A stretch of 64,000 nt of DNA from Microbacterium horticulturae. Lineage in GTDB: Bacteria > Actinomycetota > Actinomycetes > Actinomycetales > Microbacteriaceae. The position numbers and the translations under genes are program-made. Under the pieces are notes generated by a model. The model saw only the letters and a list, made by a program, of their open reading frames with translations. It had not been told where the DNA came from and did no database searches. Shown piece by piece: positions 56,120-64,000 of this stretch (positions are counted from its first letter, which is position 1; each line of letters opens with the position of its first letter). The DNA lies in assembly GCF_029094505.1 (NCBI RefSeq), contig NZ_CP119108.1, positions 1,922,001 through 1,986,000 of the forward strand. The letters run 5' to 3'.

Positions 56120-56144
56120 CTGACATCAGACAGGCATACATATC

Positions 56145-57644
56145 GTGACGACTTTCGCCGACCTCGGCGTCGATCAGGACATCGTCGAGGCGCTCTCCGC
56201 GCGCGGCATCAACGACTCCTTCCCCATCCAGGAACAGACCATTCCGCTGAGCCTGCCCGGGCAGGACATCATCGGACAGGCCAAGACCGGCACCGGCAAG
56301 ACCTTCGGGTTCGGCATTCCGGTGGTCCAGCGCCTCGGGCTCGACCCCGAGCCGGGGGTCAAGGCGCTGATCGTGGTACCCACCCGCGAGCTGGCCGTGC
56401 AGGTGTACGAAGACATCGACATGCTCACCTCCAACCGCCCCACGAGCGTGGTCGCCATCTACGGCGGCAAGGCGTACGAGGGACAGATCGAACAGCTGCG
56501 CGCGGGTGCCCAGATCGTCGTGGGCACGCCCGGCCGTCTCATCGACCTCGCCGGTCAGCGTCTTCTGGACCTGTCGAACGCCCACGAGGTCGTCCTCGAT
56601 GAGGCCGACAAGATGCTCGACCTCGGGTTCCTTCCCGACATCGAGAAGATCTTCCAGAAGGTGCCGGCCATCCGGCACACGCAGCTGTTCTCGGCGACCA
56701 TGCCGGGTCCGATCGTGGCCCTGGCCCGCCGGTTCATGTCGAGCCCGATCCACATCCGCGCCTCCGACCCCGACGAGGGCATCGCGCAGGCGAATATCCG
56801 CCACCTCGTCTACCGCACGCATGCGCTCGACAAGGATGAGGTCATCGCGCGCATCCTGCAGGCTGAGGGCCGCGGAAAGACCGTCATCTTCACCCGCACC
56901 AAGCGTGCGGCGCAGAAGCTCGTCGACGAGTTGAGCGACCGCGGCTTCAACGCGGGCGCCGTCCACGGCGACATGAGCCAGGAAGCCCGCGAGCGCTCGA
57001 TGGGCGCGTTCAAGGCCGGCAAGAAGGACGTGCTCATCGCCACCGACGTCGCCGCCCGCGGCATCGACGTCGACGACGTCACGCACGTGATCAACCACAC
57101 GATCCCCGATGACGAGAAGTCCTATCTGCACCGCGTGGGCCGCACCGGGCGCGCCGGCAAGACCGGCATCGCCGTGACCTTCGTCGACTGGGAAGACCTG
57201 CACAAGTGGGCGCTCATCAACCGCGCGCTCGACTTCGGCAAGCCCGAGCCCGTCGAGACGTACTCGTCGAGCCCGCACTTGTATGACGAACTCGACATCC
57301 CCGAAGGCACCAAGGGCCGCATCGCGACGGCTCCCCGCACGCAGTCGGTGAAGACCCAGAAGACGCCCGCTCGGGCGGTGGATGCCGCAGATGAGGGTGA
57401 GGGCGGAACGAAGCGTCGCCGTCGCCGGCGCCGTGCCGGTCAGCAGGAGACCGTCGGCGCCACGTTCACCGAGGGCACCGACGACTCCGCGGGTCCCGCC
57501 GCAGCCGAGGACGAGACACCGGCCGAGGGTGCGGGAACGCACGACGGTGCGGGCAAAGAGCACCACGACGGCAAGCCGGCTGCTGCCCGTCGGCGCCGTC
57601 GCCGGCGCCGCTCCGGCACAGGCTCGCCGACGCCCGGCGCCTGA
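56145..57644 (+). CDS. DEAD-box RNA helicase (RhlE-like)
   Basis: 499 residues. Q motif near 15-24 (IQEQTIPL), motif I AKTGTGKT, Ia PTRELA, II DEAD (LDEADKMLDLGF), III SAT, V ATDVAARGID and VI HRVGRTGRAG. The C-terminal 120 residues have two Arg clusters ([21 protein letters not shown]) flanking an acidic Ala/Glu segment, probably an RNA-binding tail. GTG start at 56145. Probably acts in mRNA turnover or ribosome assembly. Ends at a bidirectional terminator. Confidence 0.93.
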   Translation: MTTFADLGVDQDIVEALSARGINDSFPIQEQTIPLSLPGQDIIGQAKTGTGKTFGFGIPVVQRLGLDPEPGVKALIVVPTRELAVQVYEDIDMLTSNRPTSVVAIYGGKAYEGQIEQLRAGAQIVVGTPGRLIDLAGQRLLDLSNAHEVVLDEADKMLDLGFLPDIEKIFQKVPAIRHTQLFSATMPGPIVALARRFMSSPIHIRASDPDEGIAQANIRHLVYRTHALDKDEVIARILQAEGRGKTVIFTRTKRAAQKLVDELSDRGFNAGAVHGDMSQEARERSMGAFKAGKKDVLIATDVAARGIDVDDVTHVINHTIPDDEKSYLHRVGRTGRAGKTGIAVTFVDWEDLHKWALINRALDFGKPEPVETYSSSPHLYDELDIPEGTKGRIATAPRTQSVKTQKTPARAVDAADEGEGGTKRRRRRRRAGQQETVGATFTEGTDDSAGPAAAEDETPAEGAGTHDGAGKEHHDGKPAAARRRRRRRRSGTGSPTPGA

Positions 57645-57652
57645 GCCTGCGT

Positions 57653-57682
57653 GATGCCCGTCCCGTCCGCGGGGCGGGCATC
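57653..57682. terminator. Bidirectional hairpin between helicase and PHP gene
   Basis: 12-bp stem with one G-T pair (GATGCCCGTCCC at 57653-57664 with GGGGCGGGCATC at 57671-57682) around a 6-base loop, between the convergent stops. It overlaps the first bases of the PHP stop codon. Confidence 0.75.
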
Positions 57683-58541
57683 AGCCGTAGACGGGCTCAG
57701 TTCCGCTGGAGCGCTCGATGATGCGCTGCACCATCTCGTCATCGGTCGTGTGCTCACCGGGCAGATTCGGCTTGCCGGCGCCGTGGTAGTCGCTCGAGCC
57801 GGTCACGATCAGGTCGCGCTCGGCCACAAGACGGGCGAGGTGGCGCACGCCCTCCGCGTGGTTCTCACGGTGATCGAGCTCGAAACCGGCCAGGCCGGCC
57901 TCGAGCATCGCCGCCAGCACGTCATCTGACGGCACACCCCCGCGACTGGCGGGATGCGCGATGATCGGCACACCTCCGGCTCCCACGACCAGCCGTACGG
58001 CGTTCACCGGGTCGGGCGAGTAGAGGGCAACGTAGTACTCGCGGCGCGGGTTGAGAATTCCGGCGAACGCCTCGGTGCGGTCACGGACGTGCTCTTTTGC
58101 GATGAGGGCATCCGCGATGTGCGGTCTGCCGATCGTCGCCTCTTCTCCCGTCTGGGCGAGCACGTCCGCCCAGGTGAGGTCGTAGTCGCGCCCTATCCGG
58201 TCGGTCATGGTCCGGGCGCGGTCCCGTCGCGACGAGCGGACGCGATCGATCTCGGCCCGCAGGGCTGCGTCCTCGGGGTCGAACAGGTAGGCGAGCAGGT
58301 GCACGCTACGGCCGTGATGACGTGTGGACATCTCCATGCCCGGCATGAAGGTCATCTGCAGCGCGCGGGCCGCGGCTGCGGCATCCGCCCACCCGGCCGT
58401 CGTGTCGTGGTCGGTCAGCGCCGCCGTGCGCACCCCGTGCTCGCGCGCAGCGCGCATGACATCGGCGGGTGACTGCGTGCCGTCGGACCGCTCGGAATGA
58501 AGGTGCAGATCACTCGGGCCTCGGAACCTGTGGGCGCCCAT
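57681..58541 (-). CDS. PHP-domain metal-dependent phosphoesterase
   Basis: 286 residues. Metal-site motifs DLHLHSERSDG (about 11-21), LTDHDTT, GMEMS, and IIAHPASRGG near 194, ending with SSDYHGAGKPNL. Resembles YciV/Rv-type 3',5'-nucleoside bisphosphate phosphatases (RNase AM) and other PHP hydrolases. Start ATG at 58541 fits the beginning of the domain. Monocistronic; convergent with the RNA helicase gene. Confidence 0.92.
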   Translation of the reverse strand: MGAHRFRGPSDLHLHSERSDGTQSPADVMRAAREHGVRTAALTDHDTTAGWADAAAAARALQMTFMPGMEMSTRHHGRSVHLLAYLFDPEDAALRAEIDRVRSSRRDRARTMTDRIGRDYDLTWADVLAQTGEEATIGRPHIADALIAKEHVRDRTEAFAGILNPRREYYVALYSPDPVNAVRLVVGAGGVPIIAHPASRGGVPSDDVLAAMLEAGLAGFELDHRENHAEGVRHLARLVAERDLIVTGSSDYHGAGKPNLPGEHTTDDEMVQRIIERSSGTEPVYG

Positions 58542-58604
58542 GATCCGAGATTAGCGCGAGTGCTCATCCGCCGATCTCACAGCCATCTGCCTTAGAGTCG
58601 CAAC

Positions 58605-59624
58605 GTGCTTCGCCTTCTCGGGATCCTGGTGACGGTGCTCTGCGCCATCGGGGCCGCGATCCTGACCTGGCCGCAGTTCTTCCACGTGGAGCGCACCTGG
58701 CCGATCGCACAGGCAGTGGCTTTCCGCGGCGTCGTCGTGCTCGGGTTCGCGGCCCTCGTTCTACTCATGCTGCTGGTGATGCTGGTCCGTCCGCTGCGGG
58801 CGTTCGCGGCATCCATCGCCCTCATCGCCTTGCTGGCCGGCGCGGCGAATGCGGCGATCGTCTACACGCGCGGGGTGAGCGGGGACGCTCTCCCCGCCAA
58901 GGCCGACGGCAGCCTGCGGGTCATGACCTGGAACACCGCGGGGGCCGCGACCGACCCCGAGACCATCGCACGCACCGCCGTCGCAATGCAGGCCGACATC
59001 GTCACACTGCCGGAGACCACGATCGAGACCGGTGAGCAGGTGGCCGTGACGATGCGCAAGCTCGGACACCGCATGTGGGCATACAACAAGCGCTACACGG
59101 CGAACGAGTGGGATTCAGGCTCGACCACGGTGCTCATCTCGCCCGCGCTGGGCGACTATGCCGTGGTCGACTCGACGTCGGAAGGGACGACGAACACGTC
59201 CACCGTCCCGTCAGTGGTCGCGATGCCCGTGGACGGCACAGGCCCGATCATCGTCGCCGCCCACGCGGTGGCCCCTCGGCAGTCGTACATCGCCAGTTGG
59301 ACAAGTGACCTGCGCTGGATTGCCGACCAGTGCGCGGCCGACGACGTCATCCTGGCCGGAGACTTCAATGCGACGCTCGACCACATGTCCGCTCTCGGCG
59401 TGGAAGGCGGAAACATGGGCCGCTGCCGCGATGCCGCCGCGCAGACCGGTTCGGGTGGCATCGGCACCTGGCCGTCCGGCGTGCCGGCACTGCTGGGCGC
59501 CCCGATCGACCATGTGATGGCGACCGACAAGTGGGTGCCGGTCGGGTCGGTGGTGCTCACCTCGCTCGACGGCAGCGGAAGCGACCATCGCCCCGTCGTC
59601 GTGCAGCTCGATCCCGCCGGCTGA
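58605..59624 (+). CDS. Membrane-anchored endonuclease/exonuclease/phosphatase-family protein
   Basis: 339 residues. Three hydrophobic segments (about 3-20, 40-62, 68-86) then an extracytoplasmic EEP domain: VMTWNTAG, TLPETT, LAGDFNAT, GAPIDHV and GSDHRPV. EEP proteins cleave phosphodiester or phosphomonoester bonds; membrane-anchored forms are common in actinobacteria. The GTG at 58605 lies 6 bases after TAGAGT (58593-58598), so transcription is probably leaderless. No upstream ribosome site. Confidence 0.9.
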   Translation: MLRLLGILVTVLCAIGAAILTWPQFFHVERTWPIAQAVAFRGVVVLGFAALVLLMLLVMLVRPLRAFAASIALIALLAGAANAAIVYTRGVSGDALPAKADGSLRVMTWNTAGAATDPETIARTAVAMQADIVTLPETTIETGEQVAVTMRKLGHRMWAYNKRYTANEWDSGSTTVLISPALGDYAVVDSTSEGTTNTSTVPSVVAMPVDGTGPIIVAAHAVAPRQSYIASWTSDLRWIADQCAADDVILAGDFNATLDHMSALGVEGGNMGRCRDAAAQTGSGGIGTWPSGVPALLGAPIDHVMATDKWVPVGSVVLTSLDGSGSDHRPVVVQLDPAG

Positions 59625-59665
59625 CCGCGGGGCAGGCGCACAGGCGCCCGTGCGAGACTGGAGAC

Positions 59666-61075
59666 ATGAGCAGCACAGGCGACACCAGCACCGCCACCGA
59701 GACGGCAGCCGACGCGACGCAGAACCGCAAGCAGCCGTTCCCCCAGGGCTTCCTCGACACGATCTCCACCGGATGGGCCGCTCGCACCGACATCGCGGGA
59801 CCGGCGCGCGACCAGGCGCCGTTCGCGGCAGCCCGGCGCGCGAAGCTGTCGGCGCAGTTCCCCGGCAAGCGTCTCGTGATCCCGGCGGGCGAGCTCAAGC
59901 AACGCAGCAACGACACCGACTACCCCTTCCGCGCCCACTCCGCGTTCACGCACCTCACGGGCTGGGCCGCCGACAGCGAGCCGGGGTCGGTGCTCGTCCT
60001 CGACCCCGCCGACGACGGCCACACCGCCACCCTCTACTTCCGCGAACGTGCCGACCGCACGACGACGGAGTTCTACGGGGATGCCACGGTGGGCGAGTTC
60101 TGGATCGGCCCCCGTCCGTCGGCCGAGGGCGTCGCCGCCGACCTCGGCCTCGACATCGCGCACATCGACACTTTCGAGGCCGCGGACGACGATCTCGTCG
60201 TGGAAGAGGACGCCGCACTCACCCGCGCCGTCTCCGAGCTGCGACTCGTCAAGGACGAGTACGAGCTTGCGCAGATGCGCCTGGCCGTCAAGGTCACCGC
60301 CGACGGGTTCGACGACATCATCCGCGAGCTCGACGCCGCCGTCGCGCACCCGCGCGGCGAGCGGATCGTCGAGGGCGTGTTCCACCGCCGTGCGCGCAGC
60401 GACGGCAACTGGGAAGGCTACGACACCATCGCGGCCGCAGGTCCTCACGCGTGCTACCTGCACTGGACCCGCAACGACGGCGCCGTGGTGCCGGGCGACC
60501 TCATCCTGGTCGACGCGGGTGCGGAGGTCGACAGCCTCTACACCGCCGATATCACCCGCACCATTCCCGTGTCGGGCACCTTCACCGACATCCAGCGCAC
60601 GGTCTACGAGACGGTGCGCGAGGCCGCCGACGCGGCGTTCGCCGCCGCGAAGCCGGGCGTCACCTTCCGGACGGTGCACGAGACCGCCATGGGAGTCATC
60701 GCGAAGCGCGCTGCCGAGTGGGGACTGTTGCCGGTGACCGCCGACGAGGCGCTCGACGCCGATCGCGGCGGGCAGCACCGTCGCTACATGGTCCACGGCA
60801 CCAGCCATCACCTCGGCATCGACGTGCATGACTGCGCGCAGGCCCGCCGCGAGATGTACTACGACGGCGTGCTCGAGCCGGGCATGGTGTTCACGATCGA
60901 GCCCGGTCTGTACTTCCAGATCGACGATGAGACGGTACCCGCCGAATACCGCGGCATCGGTGTGCGCATCGAGGACGACGTCCTCGTCACCGAGACCGGG
61001 GTTGAGAACCTCTCGGCCGCACTCCCCCGGACCGCCGACGAGGTCGAGGCCTGGGTCGCGCGCCTGCGCGGCTGA
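59666..61075 (+). CDS. pepP: Xaa-Pro aminopeptidase (M24B)
   Basis: 469 residues. N-terminal AMP_N domain (FRAHSAFTHLTGW, about 90-102) and pita-bread catalytic domain with metal ligands in VDAGAEVDSLYTADITRT, HGTSHHLGIDVHD (about 377-389), IEPGLYF and GVRIEDD. Removes N-terminal residues before proline in dinuclear-metal dependent fashion. The first ~30 residues are Thr/Ala-rich. ATG at 59666 has GGAG 5' (short). Confidence 0.94.
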   Translation: MSSTGDTSTATETAADATQNRKQPFPQGFLDTISTGWAARTDIAGPARDQAPFAAARRAKLSAQFPGKRLVIPAGELKQRSNDTDYPFRAHSAFTHLTGWAADSEPGSVLVLDPADDGHTATLYFRERADRTTTEFYGDATVGEFWIGPRPSAEGVAADLGLDIAHIDTFEAADDDLVVEEDAALTRAVSELRLVKDEYELAQMRLAVKVTADGFDDIIRELDAAVAHPRGERIVEGVFHRRARSDGNWEGYDTIAAAGPHACYLHWTRNDGAVVPGDLILVDAGAEVDSLYTADITRTIPVSGTFTDIQRTVYETVREAADAAFAAAKPGVTFRTVHETAMGVIAKRAAEWGLLPVTADEALDADRGGQHRRYMVHGTSHHLGIDVHDCAQARREMYYDGVLEPGMVFTIEPGLYFQIDDETVPAEYRGIGVRIEDDVLVTETGVENLSAALPRTADEVEAWVARLRG

Positions 61076-61090
61076 AGCCAGCGCACGCGG

Positions 61091-61777
61091 TCACGCCAGG
61101 CCGCGCATCCACTCCACGGCGGTCGCCGCGATGTCGAGGCCGATCTGATCGGCCGGGCGGCAGTGCCGCGCGACCTCGAAGCCGTGCCCGCCGTCGGTGA
61201 TCCAGCGGAGCTCGGCACGGGGGCAGGATGCCACGGCCCGTTCGAGCTGCTCGTGCGGATCCACGAACGGGTCGCGGGTGCCCGACACGAACAGCTGCGG
61301 CGCCGCGATGCGCGGCAGGTGCTCGGCCCGCAGCTTCTCCGGCTTTCCGGGCGGATGCAGCGGATAACCCAGGTAGATGAGACCCGCGACCTCGAGCCGT
61401 CCCTCGGCTGCGGCCATCGAGGCCATGCGCCCACCATAGGAGCGGCCGGCGGCGAACACGGGCGCGTCGACGGGTGCGGCATCCCGCACCGCTTCCCACG
61501 CCGCGATCGCCTGCGCCGGCGAACCGGGCACGCGACGCCCGGCCTGTGCATACGGCAGATTGAAGCGGATGCACCGGACGCCCGCGGCTGCCACGGTCTC
61601 GGCGAACCCGATCAGGAACGGGTGGTCGAAGCGCGTTCCGGCGCCGTGGGTGAGCAGGATCGTCGCCCATGTGGCGTCAGCAGGCTCATGCGTGGCGGTG
61701 TCGACGTCGACGACGCCTGCCGGCAATAGGACCGCGACGGAACCCTCACGCACGGTCGTCGTGATGGGTGTCCTCAT
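61091..61777 (-). CDS. Alpha/beta hydrolase (KANL3/Tex30-like small dienelactone-type)
   Basis: 228 residues. LLTHGAG oxyanion motif near 43, nucleophile Ser in GRSYGGRMAS (about 115-124), Asp in SGTRDPFVD and His in GGHGFE. Family members lack defined substrate. ATG at 61777 overlaps the upstream gene by 32 bases; a GTG at 61753 reduces the overlap to 8 bases. Probably co-transcribed with the GSP17M-like gene. Confidence 0.88.
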   Translation of the reverse strand: MRTPITTTVREGSVAVLLPAGVVDVDTATHEPADATWATILLTHGAGTRFDHPFLIGFAETVAAAGVRCIRFNLPYAQAGRRVPGSPAQAIAAWEAVRDAAPVDAPVFAAGRSYGGRMASMAAAEGRLEVAGLIYLGYPLHPPGKPEKLRAEHLPRIAAPQLFVSGTRDPFVDPHEQLERAVASCPRAELRWITDGGHGFEVARHCRPADQIGLDIAATAVEWMRGLA

Positions 61778-62693
61778 CGTCTGCGGGCGTGTCGTCGCCC
61801 TCGCGCGACGGGGCGTCATCCGACGGCGTGTCCGTCTCCGCCCCGCGATCGGCCGCGGCATCCACATCATTCTCCGGCGCATCCGCCGGCGGTGCGTCCG
61901 GGCGCTGTGTGTCCGGCGTCGGCGCGTCCGCACGCTGTGCATCCGCACGCTGTGCATCCGCACGCGTTTCGGTCTCTTGGGCCTTCGCCGTCTCGACCTC
62001 TGCCGCATCCGCTGCCGGTGCCGTCGCGCCGTCGGCTTCGGCGTTGACCCGCTGGCCGAACCGCGGCGGCTCGTCGACGCGCTGACCGAACTGCGGAAGC
62101 GGCGGCGTCGCCCGCTGACCGTGCTGAGGGGGCGTCTCGGCGCGTTGCCCGTATCGAGGCGGCTCCTGCGTGCGCTGACCGAACTGCGGAGGGCCGGACG
62201 GCTGTGATGGCGGGCGGGGCGGGGTCGCTGCCGCCGCTTGCCCACCCAGGACCTCACGGGCGCGGTGGATGCTCGTCGGGAGCACCGTCACCTCGTAATG
62301 GTCGGCGATGACCTGCGTCACCGAGGCGAAGTCGCGGCGGCGACGCACGATCGCGTAGCCGCCGATGCTCAGAAGCATGCCGAGCGCGACGCCGACGAAC
62401 AGCACGCCGATGAACACGGAGAGGTTCACGGCGCTGTTTCCGAGCACGAAGATCGCCGAGAAGAAGAGCCCGAGCAGCAAGCCGTTGATGGCGCCCTGGC
62501 GCGCCGCGGTGGCGTAGCCGAGTTTGCCGGTCACACGTTCCACAGAGCGCAGGCCGTTGCCGACGATGGCGATGTCACGCGCGGGCACATCCGACTCCAC
62601 GAGCGACGAAACGGCCTTCTGCGCGCCCTCATACGTCGGAAAGCTCGCGACGGTCTCGCCGACTTCGCCACGTCCTCGGCCCATCCCCGGCAT
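61746..62693 (-). CDS. GSP17M-type membrane protein with Pro-rich repeat tail
   Basis: 315 residues. N-terminal general-stress-protein 17M domain (about 15-60: VASFPTYEGAQKAVSSLVES and IVGNGLRSVERV), two TM segments (about 70-113), then five PPxFGQR-type repeats (about 163-215) and an Ala/Asp-rich acidic tail with ADAQR repeats. GGAGGGG 5 bases before the ATG at 62693 selects that start over a GTG two codons earlier. Divergent from the PRC/MgtE-N/CBS gene, as in the M. tuberculosis Rv1232c-Rv1233c region as I recall. Confidence 0.85.
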   Translation of the reverse strand: MPGMGRGRGEVGETVASFPTYEGAQKAVSSLVESDVPARDIAIVGNGLRSVERVTGKLGYATAARQGAINGLLLGLFFSAIFVLGNSAVNLSVFIGVLFVGVALGMLLSIGGYAIVRRRRDFASVTQVIADHYEVTVLPTSIHRAREVLGGQAAAATPPRPPSQPSGPPQFGQRTQEPPRYGQRAETPPQHGQRATPPLPQFGQRVDEPPRFGQRVNAEADGATAPAADAAEVETAKAQETETRADAQRADAQRADAPTPDTQRPDAPPADAPENDVDAAADRGAETDTPSDDAPSREGDDTPADDEDTHHDDRA

Positions 62694-62768
62694 ACTCACC
62701 CCTCCATCTTGTCACGCCCGTCTGACGTATTCCCGGATCGGGATGCCCCGGACGGCTACGCTGAGAGC

Positions 62769-64000
62769 GTGAGTACGCAGAGGGTTTTCGTCGCGCGGCT
62801 GGCCGGCTGCACGGTCTTCGACCCCGCGGGCGACCGGGTCGGACGTGTCCGCGACGTCGTCGTCATCTATCGAAAAGACGACCCGCCGCGCGTCATCGGG
62901 CTCGTGGTCGAGATCCCCGGGCGCCGCAATGTCTTCCTGTCCATCGGACGCGTCACCTCGATCGCCACGGGGCAGGTCATCACCACCGGACTGATCAACG
63001 TCCGCCGCTTCAAGCAGCGCGGTGGCGAGGTGCGTGTGATGGTCGAGCTACTGGGCCGCAAGGTGTATTTCCGCGACGGTTCGGGGCATGCCGTGATCGA
63101 GGACGTCGCGATCGAGCAGGACCGCCTGGGCATGTGGAGCGTGGGTCAGCTGTTCCTCCGCAAGCCGAAGACCTCGGCCTCTCCCTTCGCCAAGGGCCCC
63201 ACCACGTTCGCCGAGTGGAGCGACGTGCGCGAGCAGCAGAATCCGGGAGAGGCGCAGTCGGCCGAGCAGCTGGTCGCCACCTACTCCGAGCTGAAGCCCG
63301 CGGATCTGGCGAACACGCTGCTCGACCTGCCCGACGAGCGCCTGCTCGAGGTGGCCGAGGAGCTGCCCGACGACCGCCTCGCCGACGCCCTCGAGGAAAT
63401 GCCCGAAGACGAGCAGGTGCACATCCTCGAGCAGCTCGGCGACGAGCGCGCCGCCGACATCCTCGACGCCATGGAGCCCGACGACGCCGCGGACGTGCTC
63501 GGGCAGCTGCCCGAGACGCGACTGGAGAAGCTCCTCGAGCTGATGGAGCCTGAAGAGGCCGATGACGTCCGCGAGCTGCTGAAGTACGGTCCCGATACCG
63601 CCGGCGGTCTCATGACGAGCGAGCCGATCGTGCTGCCCGCCGACGCCACGGTCGCCGAGGCCCTTGCGCTGATCCGTCGACACGAGCTGCACCCGGCGCT
63701 GGCGGCCGCCGTGTTCATCACGCTGCCGCCGTATGAGACGCCCACCGGGCGCCTGCTGGGTACGGTGCACTTCCAGCGCATGTTGCGCTATCCCCCGCAC
63801 GAACGCCTGGGAGCGATCATCGACGACACGGTGGATCCGGTTCCGGTGACCGCATCGGCCGCCGAGGTCGCCCGTCTGCTGGCCAGCTACAACCTCGTGT
63901 CGATGCCGGTGGTCGATCCGGCCCATCGCCTCGTGGGAGCAGTCAGCGTCGACGACGTGCTCGACTATCTGCTGCCCGAGGACTGGCGATCTCAGGACGG
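62769..64000 (+). CDS. PRC-barrel/MgtE-N/CBS-domain protein (3' end beyond window)
   Basis: At least 410 residues, no stop before the edge. Begins with a PRC-barrel-like segment (VARLAGCTVFDPAGDRVGRV), an MgtE N-terminal helical-repeat domain (LLDLPDERLLEVAEELPDDR and repeats, about 175-275) and a CBS pair ending LPEDWR at the edge. No TM segment so far, so this is probably the soluble Rv1232c-like protein rather than the MgtE channel; such proteins normally end near this point. It has a GTG start at 62769. Possible Mg2+ or nucleotide sensor. Confidence 0.85.
   Translation, partial: MSTQRVFVARLAGCTVFDPAGDRVGRVRDVVVIYRKDDPPRVIGLVVEIPGRRNVFLSIGRVTSIATGQVITTGLINVRRFKQRGGEVRVMVELLGRKVYFRDGSGHAVIEDVAIEQDRLGMWSVGQLFLRKPKTSASPFAKGPTTFAEWSDVREQQNPGEAQSAEQLVATYSELKPADLANTLLDLPDERLLEVAEELPDDRLADALEEMPEDEQVHILEQLGDERAADILDAMEPDDAADVLGQLPETRLEKLLELMEPEEADDVRELLKYGPDTAGGLMTSEPIVLPADATVAEALALIRRHELHPALAAAVFITLPPYETPTGRLLGTVHFQRMLRYPPHERLGAIIDDTVDPVPVTASAAEVARLLASYNLVSMPVVDPAHRLVGAVSVDDVLDYLLPEDWRSQD

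Noticed and set aside
62699..62768. Mg2+ riboswitch upstream of the MgtE-N/CBS gene
   Set aside because: Only 70-odd bases separate divergent starts and no M-box or similar structure is recognisable.

Overview
The window is 64 kb of compact, high-GC (roughly 70% by eye) chromosomal DNA from an actinobacterium, most probably a Microbacteriaceae species close to Microbacterium. Indicators are the prfB-ftsE-ftsX-smpB order, an actinobacterial Flp/Tad locus, Ku plus a polymerase-phosphoesterase-ligase LigD, AdnA/AdnB, families confined to actinobacteria (DUF3039, DUF3107, DUF4192, UPF0182, DUF2342), frequent GTG starts, and the absence of mycolic-acid genes. I see no phage, IS element, CRISPR array or rRNA operon. 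No gap between genes exceeds 300 bases; the longest (26187-26451) holds what looks like the decayed end of an Rrf2-family regulator.

Layout. 1-6.6 kb: end of an unidentified gene, an MFS exporter, then prfB, ftsE, ftsX and smpB on the minus strand and a second MFS gene diverging from prfB. 6.6-11.0 kb: a minus-strand Flp/Tad pilus operon (tadA, tadB, tadC, a tiny pilin, two TadE-like proteins, a TadG-like protein) with stop/start overlaps at most junctions. 11.2-13.2 kb: acyltransferase, tRNA-Leu, DedA. 13.2-16.7 kb: divergent ku and ligD, the core of bacterial NHEJ. 16.7-21.5 kb: cation efflux, then murI-rph-rdgB on the minus strand diverging from nicotinate phosphoribosyltransferase; DUF3039. 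21.5-24.4 kb: ABC transporter pair whose ATPase carries a long Glu-Pro repeat. 24.6-32.2 kb: surface-polymer genes (nucleotidyltransferase, GT2, two TagF-like transferases) mixed with small unknown proteins and DUF4192. 32.2-37.7 kb: HtrA-type protease, PLP aminotransferase, nitrilase-family hydrolase, CMD and flavin reductase, YceI, initiator tRNA-Met. 

37.7-57.6 kb is a long conserved block that, from memory, resembles the M. tuberculosis Rv3193c-Rv3211 order: UPF0182, PDZ-Lon protease, DUF2342 zincin-like protein, an E1/cyclodehydratase-like zinc protein, UvrD2, NudC, a kinase-fold protein without catalytic residues, AdnB, AdnA, DUF3107, a small membrane protein, a ferritin-like protein and a DEAD-box RNA helicase. 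57.7-64 kb: PHP phosphoesterase, membrane-anchored EEP-family enzyme, Xaa-Pro aminopeptidase, alpha/beta hydrolase, a GSP17M-type membrane protein, and a PRC/MgtE-N/CBS protein running off the edge.

Functional threads are DNA-end processing (Ku, LigD, AdnAB, UvrD2), ribosome rescue and termination (SmpB, RF2), division (FtsEX), pilus assembly, wall-polymer synthesis and envelope proteolysis (HtrA, PDZ-Lon). The most notable oddities are the kinase-fold protein lacking its catalytic residues, a 197-nt antisense overlap between the E1-like gene and uvrD2, a hairpin covering the start codon of a tagF gene, and a strongly over-represented 9-mer (GGATGCCGC) throughout the window.
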